64,000 nucleotides of DNA from Paenibacillus sp. 1781tsa1 (GTDB taxonomy: Bacteria; Bacillota; Bacilli; Paenibacillales; Paenibacillaceae), in NCBI RefSeq assembly GCF_024159265.1, contig NZ_JAMYWY010000001.1, positions 6,138,001 through 6,202,000 of the forward strand. The letters run 5' to 3'. Made by a program: the position numbers and the translations under genes. Positions 60,905 to 64,000 of the stretch are shown here, one piece after another (position 1 is the first letter of the stretch; each line of letters starts with the position of its first letter). Under the pieces are notes generated by a model. That model was not told the DNA's origin, made no database searches, and was given only the letters and a program-made list of their open reading frames with translations.

Positions 60905-61527
60905 TACGCGAGCACCTCCTCTACCTTCTGAACTGCTTCTTTCGTAATGATCAATTTGTCGTGCGAAAGCACGTCAAGAACATTAATGCCGTCAGCAGCT
61001 ACGAATTTCACGCCTGGAATATTCCGTGCGGAAAGAGCTACATTATCATCATAGCTAGGAGCTACGATCAAAGCTTTGCGTCCAACTTTCAAGTTGTTCA
61101 AGATGGCTGCGAATTCTTTAGTTTTAGGCGTGCTCAACGTGAGAGCGTCCAAAACGATAATGTCATTGTCCAGCACTTTAGATGAAAGGGCTGATTTGAT
61201 CGCCAAACGACGAACTTTCTTAGGCAGTTTATACGCATAGCTCCGTGGTGTTGGACCAAATACGATACCGCCGCCTTTCCATTGTGGTGAACGAATTGAA
61301 CCTTGACGAGCGCGACCTGTACCTTTTTGTTTCCAAGGCTTACGTCCGCCGCCACGTACTTCAGAACGTCCTTTTACTTTGTGGGTACCTTGACGAAGGG
61401 AAGCGCGTTGCATAAGAACTGCATCGTACAGAACGTGTTGGTTCGGCTCAATTCCGAAAACCGCATCGTTCAATTCAACTTCGCCTACTTGGCTACCATC
61501 TACATTGTAAACTGATACTTTTGGCAT
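60904..61527 (-). CDS. rplD: 50S ribosomal protein L4
   Basis: The product (207 residues) has the tunnel loop with [20 protein letters not shown] intact. In E. coli L4 represses the S10 operon; in Bacillales such autoregulation is not established. Confidence 0.98.
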   Translation of the reverse strand: MPKVSVYNVDGSQVGEVELNDAVFGIEPNQHVLYDAVLMQRASLRQGTHKVKGRSEVRGGGRKPWKQKGTGRARQGSIRSPQWKGGGIVFGPTPRSYAYKLPKKVRRLAIKSALSSKVLDNDIIVLDALTLSTPKTKEFAAILNNLKVGRKALIVAPSYDDNVALSARNIPGVKFVAADGINVLDVLSHDKLIITKEAVQKVEEVLA

Positions 61528-61552
61528 TTTGTGTTCCTCCTTTCTTCAGTGG

Positions 61553-62176
61553 TTATTTTTTCACCGTTTCTTTAACTTTAATGAGACTGTTTTTCGGTCC
61601 AGGAATGGAACCTTTCACGAGCAACACGTTACGTTCAGCGTCTACTTTAACTACTTCAAGACGTTGTACTGTAACTGTATCATGTCCCATGTGTCCTGGC
61701 AGGCGTTTGCCTTTAGGAACGCGGTTAGCTTGGATCGAACCCATCGAACCCGGGCCACGGTGATAACGCGAACCGTGTGACATAGGTCCAGTGCTTTGTC
61801 CCCAACGTTTGATTACGCCGGCAAAACCTTTACCTTTAGAAACACCCGTTACGTCAACGAATTCGCCTTCAGCGAAAATGTCAGCTTTCAGTTCTTGGCC
61901 AACTTCATATTCAGCGATGTTGATACCGCGAACTTCACGAACGTAGCGCTTAGGGGCAGTGTTCGCTTTTTTGGCGTGACCTGCTTCTGGCTTGTTAGCA
62001 TTTTTCTCTTTCTTATCGGAGTAACCGATTTGAATTGCTTCGTAGCCATCGTTCTCAATGTCTTTCTTTTGCAAAACAACACAAGGGCCTGCTTCGATAA
62101 CCGTTACTGGAACAACGTTACCTTCAGGAGTAAATACTTGAGTCATTCCGAGTTTTTTTCCTAAGATTGCTTTCAT
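61553..62176 (-). CDS. rplC: 50S ribosomal protein L3
   Basis: The product (207 residues) reaches the peptidyl-transferase centre with its loop around [20 protein letters not shown]. It begins [20 protein letters not shown]. It follows rpsJ by 46 bases. Confidence 0.98.
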   Translation of the reverse strand: MKAILGKKLGMTQVFTPEGNVVPVTVIEAGPCVVLQKKDIENDGYEAIQIGYSDKKEKNANKPEAGHAKKANTAPKRYVREVRGINIAEYEVGQELKADIFAEGEFVDVTGVSKGKGFAGVIKRWGQSTGPMSHGSRYHRGPGSMGSIQANRVPKGKRLPGHMGHDTVTVQRLEVVKVDAERNVLLVKGSIPGPKNSLIKVKETVKK

Positions 62177-62222
62177 GTTGACACCTCTTTTCCTCTATAC
62201 ATGGTCTTTGTTGTAGCTTGTA

Positions 62223-62854
<632 letters not shown>

Positions 62855-62896
62855 TAAAAGAGTTCTTTATCCGATGTCGGATAAAGAACTCTTCCG
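62855..62896 (-). terminator. tuf terminator
   Basis: A perfect 15-bp-class stem AGAGTTCTTTATCCG/CGGATAAAGAACTCT followed by TTTTATTATG on the minus strand. It separates tuf from the S10 operon. Confidence 0.92.
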
Positions 62897-62968
62897 AAGC
62901 TTCGTTACAATACAATGTTACTCGTTCCAGTACACTGTTGCTTATTGTTTATTCAGCGTTATGCCGAA

Positions 62969-64000
62969 CTATTTTTGGATCGATGCTACGGAACCGGCAC
63001 CTACTGTACGTCCGCCTTCACGAATGGAGAACTTAGTTCCTTCTTCAATCGCGATTGGGGAGATCAGGGAAACAGTAACTGTGATGTTGTCACCAGGCAT
63101 TACCATTTCAGTACCTTCAGGCAAGTTGATGATGCCTGTTACGTCAGTTGTACGGAAGTAGAACTGTGGACGGTAACCAGTGAAGAATGGTTTGTGACGT
63201 CCGCCCTCTTCTTTAGTCAAAACGTAGATTTGAGCTGTGAATTCTGTATGAGGCTTAACAGAACCCGGTTTAGCCAAAACTTGGCCACGCTCGATGTTGT
63301 TACGGTCAACACCACGAAGAAGTGCTCCGATGTTGTCACCAGCTTGAGCGGAATCCAGCAATTTGCGGAACATCTCAACGCCTGTTACAACAGATTTTTT
63401 AGTTTCTTCAGTGATACCAACGATTTCGATCTCTTCGCCGACTTTAACAGTACCACGCTCTACACGGCCAGTAGCAACAGTACCACGACCAGTGATGGAG
63501 AATACGTCCTCGACAGGCATCAAGAAAGGCTTGTCAGTTTGACGCTCAGGCAGTGGGATGTAAGTGTCGATCTCTTTGAACATCTCAACGATTTTTTGAG
63601 CCCATTCGCCATCTGGGTTAGCCAGTGCTTCACGAGCAGATCCACGAGTGATTGGAGTATCGTCACCTGGGAACTCATATTCGTTAAGAAGGTCGCGAAC
63701 TTCCATCTCAACCAATTCCAACAACTCTTCGTCTTCAACCATGTCACATTTGTTCAAGAATACAACAATGTAAGGTACGCCTACTTGACGGGAGAGCAAG
63801 ATGTGCTCACGAGTTTGTGGCATTGGGCCGTCAGCTGCGGATACTACCAAGATAGCTCCGTCCATTTGTGCCGCGCCAGTGATCATGTTTTTAACATAGT
63901 CGGCGTGACCTGGGCAGTCTACGTGAGCGTAGTGACGAGTGTCAGTTTCGTACTCAACGTGTGCTGTGGAGATAGTGATACCGCGCTCGCGCTCTTCTGG
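62969..64000 (-). CDS. tuf: Elongation factor Tu (5' end outside window)
   Basis: About 343 residues are visible. The frame runs from the window edge through the effector/switch region [20 protein letters not shown] and the G-domain [11 protein letters not shown] and NKCDMV motifs to domains 2 and 3, ending [11 protein letters not shown]. It delivers aminoacyl-tRNA to the ribosome. The N-terminal P-loop part lies beyond position 64000. Confidence 0.99.
   Translation of the reverse strand, partial: PEERERGITISTAHVEYETDTRHYAHVDCPGHADYVKNMITGAAQMDGAILVVSAADGPMPQTREHILLSRQVGVPYIVVFLNKCDMVEDEELLELVEMEVRDLLNEYEFPGDDTPITRGSAREALANPDGEWAQKIVEMFKEIDTYIPLPERQTDKPFLMPVEDVFSITGRGTVATGRVERGTVKVGEEIEIVGITEETKKSVVTGVEMFRKLLDSAQAGDNIGALLRGVDRNNIERGQVLAKPGSVKPHTEFTAQIYVLTKEEGGRHKPFFTGYRPQFYFRTTDVTGIINLPEGTEMVMPGDNITVTVSLISPIAIEEGTKFSIREGGRTVGAGSVASIQK

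Overview
The window is low- to moderate-GC Bacillota DNA that looks like Paenibacillus. The 16S/23S genes, the sigW-rsiW-cdaA-cdaR-glmM-glmS order, the pdaB-kbaA-gerD-salA-cwlD sporulation block and a complete str/S10/spc/alpha ribosomal cluster match the chromosomal backbone of spore-forming Bacillales. Several proteins (GerA/GerB/GerC receptor, SpoIIM, PdaB, KbaA, GerD, CwlD) confirm an endospore former. The species is not resolved. I see no phage, insertion sequence or CRISPR array.

Layout. 1-2.7 kb: the end of an ABC permease gene and a DUF4097 lipoprotein. 2.7-5.4 kb: mmuP-mmuM (S-methylmethionine uptake and homocysteine methylation) behind a SAM-I riboswitch. 5.4-9.5 kb: a gerA-type germinant receptor operon, followed by a soluble PAS-chemotaxis transducer. 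10.9-18.2 kb: an accessory stretch of small regulator/enzyme pairs (three VOC proteins, WYL, LysR and MerR regulators, a CynX-type exporter, a nitroreductase, a cysteine hydrolase). 18.3-26.4 kb: glmS with its self-cleaving ribozyme, glmM, cdaR, cdaA, rsiW and sigW, linking cell-wall precursor synthesis, c-di-AMP and envelope stress. 26.5-30.3 kb: ppc and a small exported WGxxGxxG protein.

30.4-37.0 kb: one large minus-strand rRNA/tRNA transcription unit. In transcription order it is 16S, 5S, tRNA-Ile, tRNA-Ala, 23S, 5S and then eleven tRNAs; the extra 5S between 16S and 23S is unusual. 37.2-42.8 kb: the sporulation/germination block. 42.9-44.5 kb: an intact cysH followed by a decayed sat. 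44.5-45.2 kb: a gene-poor gap. 45.2-64 kb: rpsI, rplM, truA, rplQ and the alpha, spc and S10 operons back to tuf, all on the minus strand.

The strongest non-routine observations are: a textbook SigW promoter placed between sigW and rsiW rather than ahead of sigW; a LysR gene whose conserved N-terminus and Shine-Dalgarno point to an AUC start; a sat pseudogene with a nonsense codon plus an internal deletion beside intact cysH; the 16S-5S-tRNA-23S-5S order; an unexplained structured segment between glmM and the glmS promoter; and hairpin repeats between infA and rpmJ. No wholly new multi-gene system is evident. All identifications come from reading translated products and motifs, without database searches.
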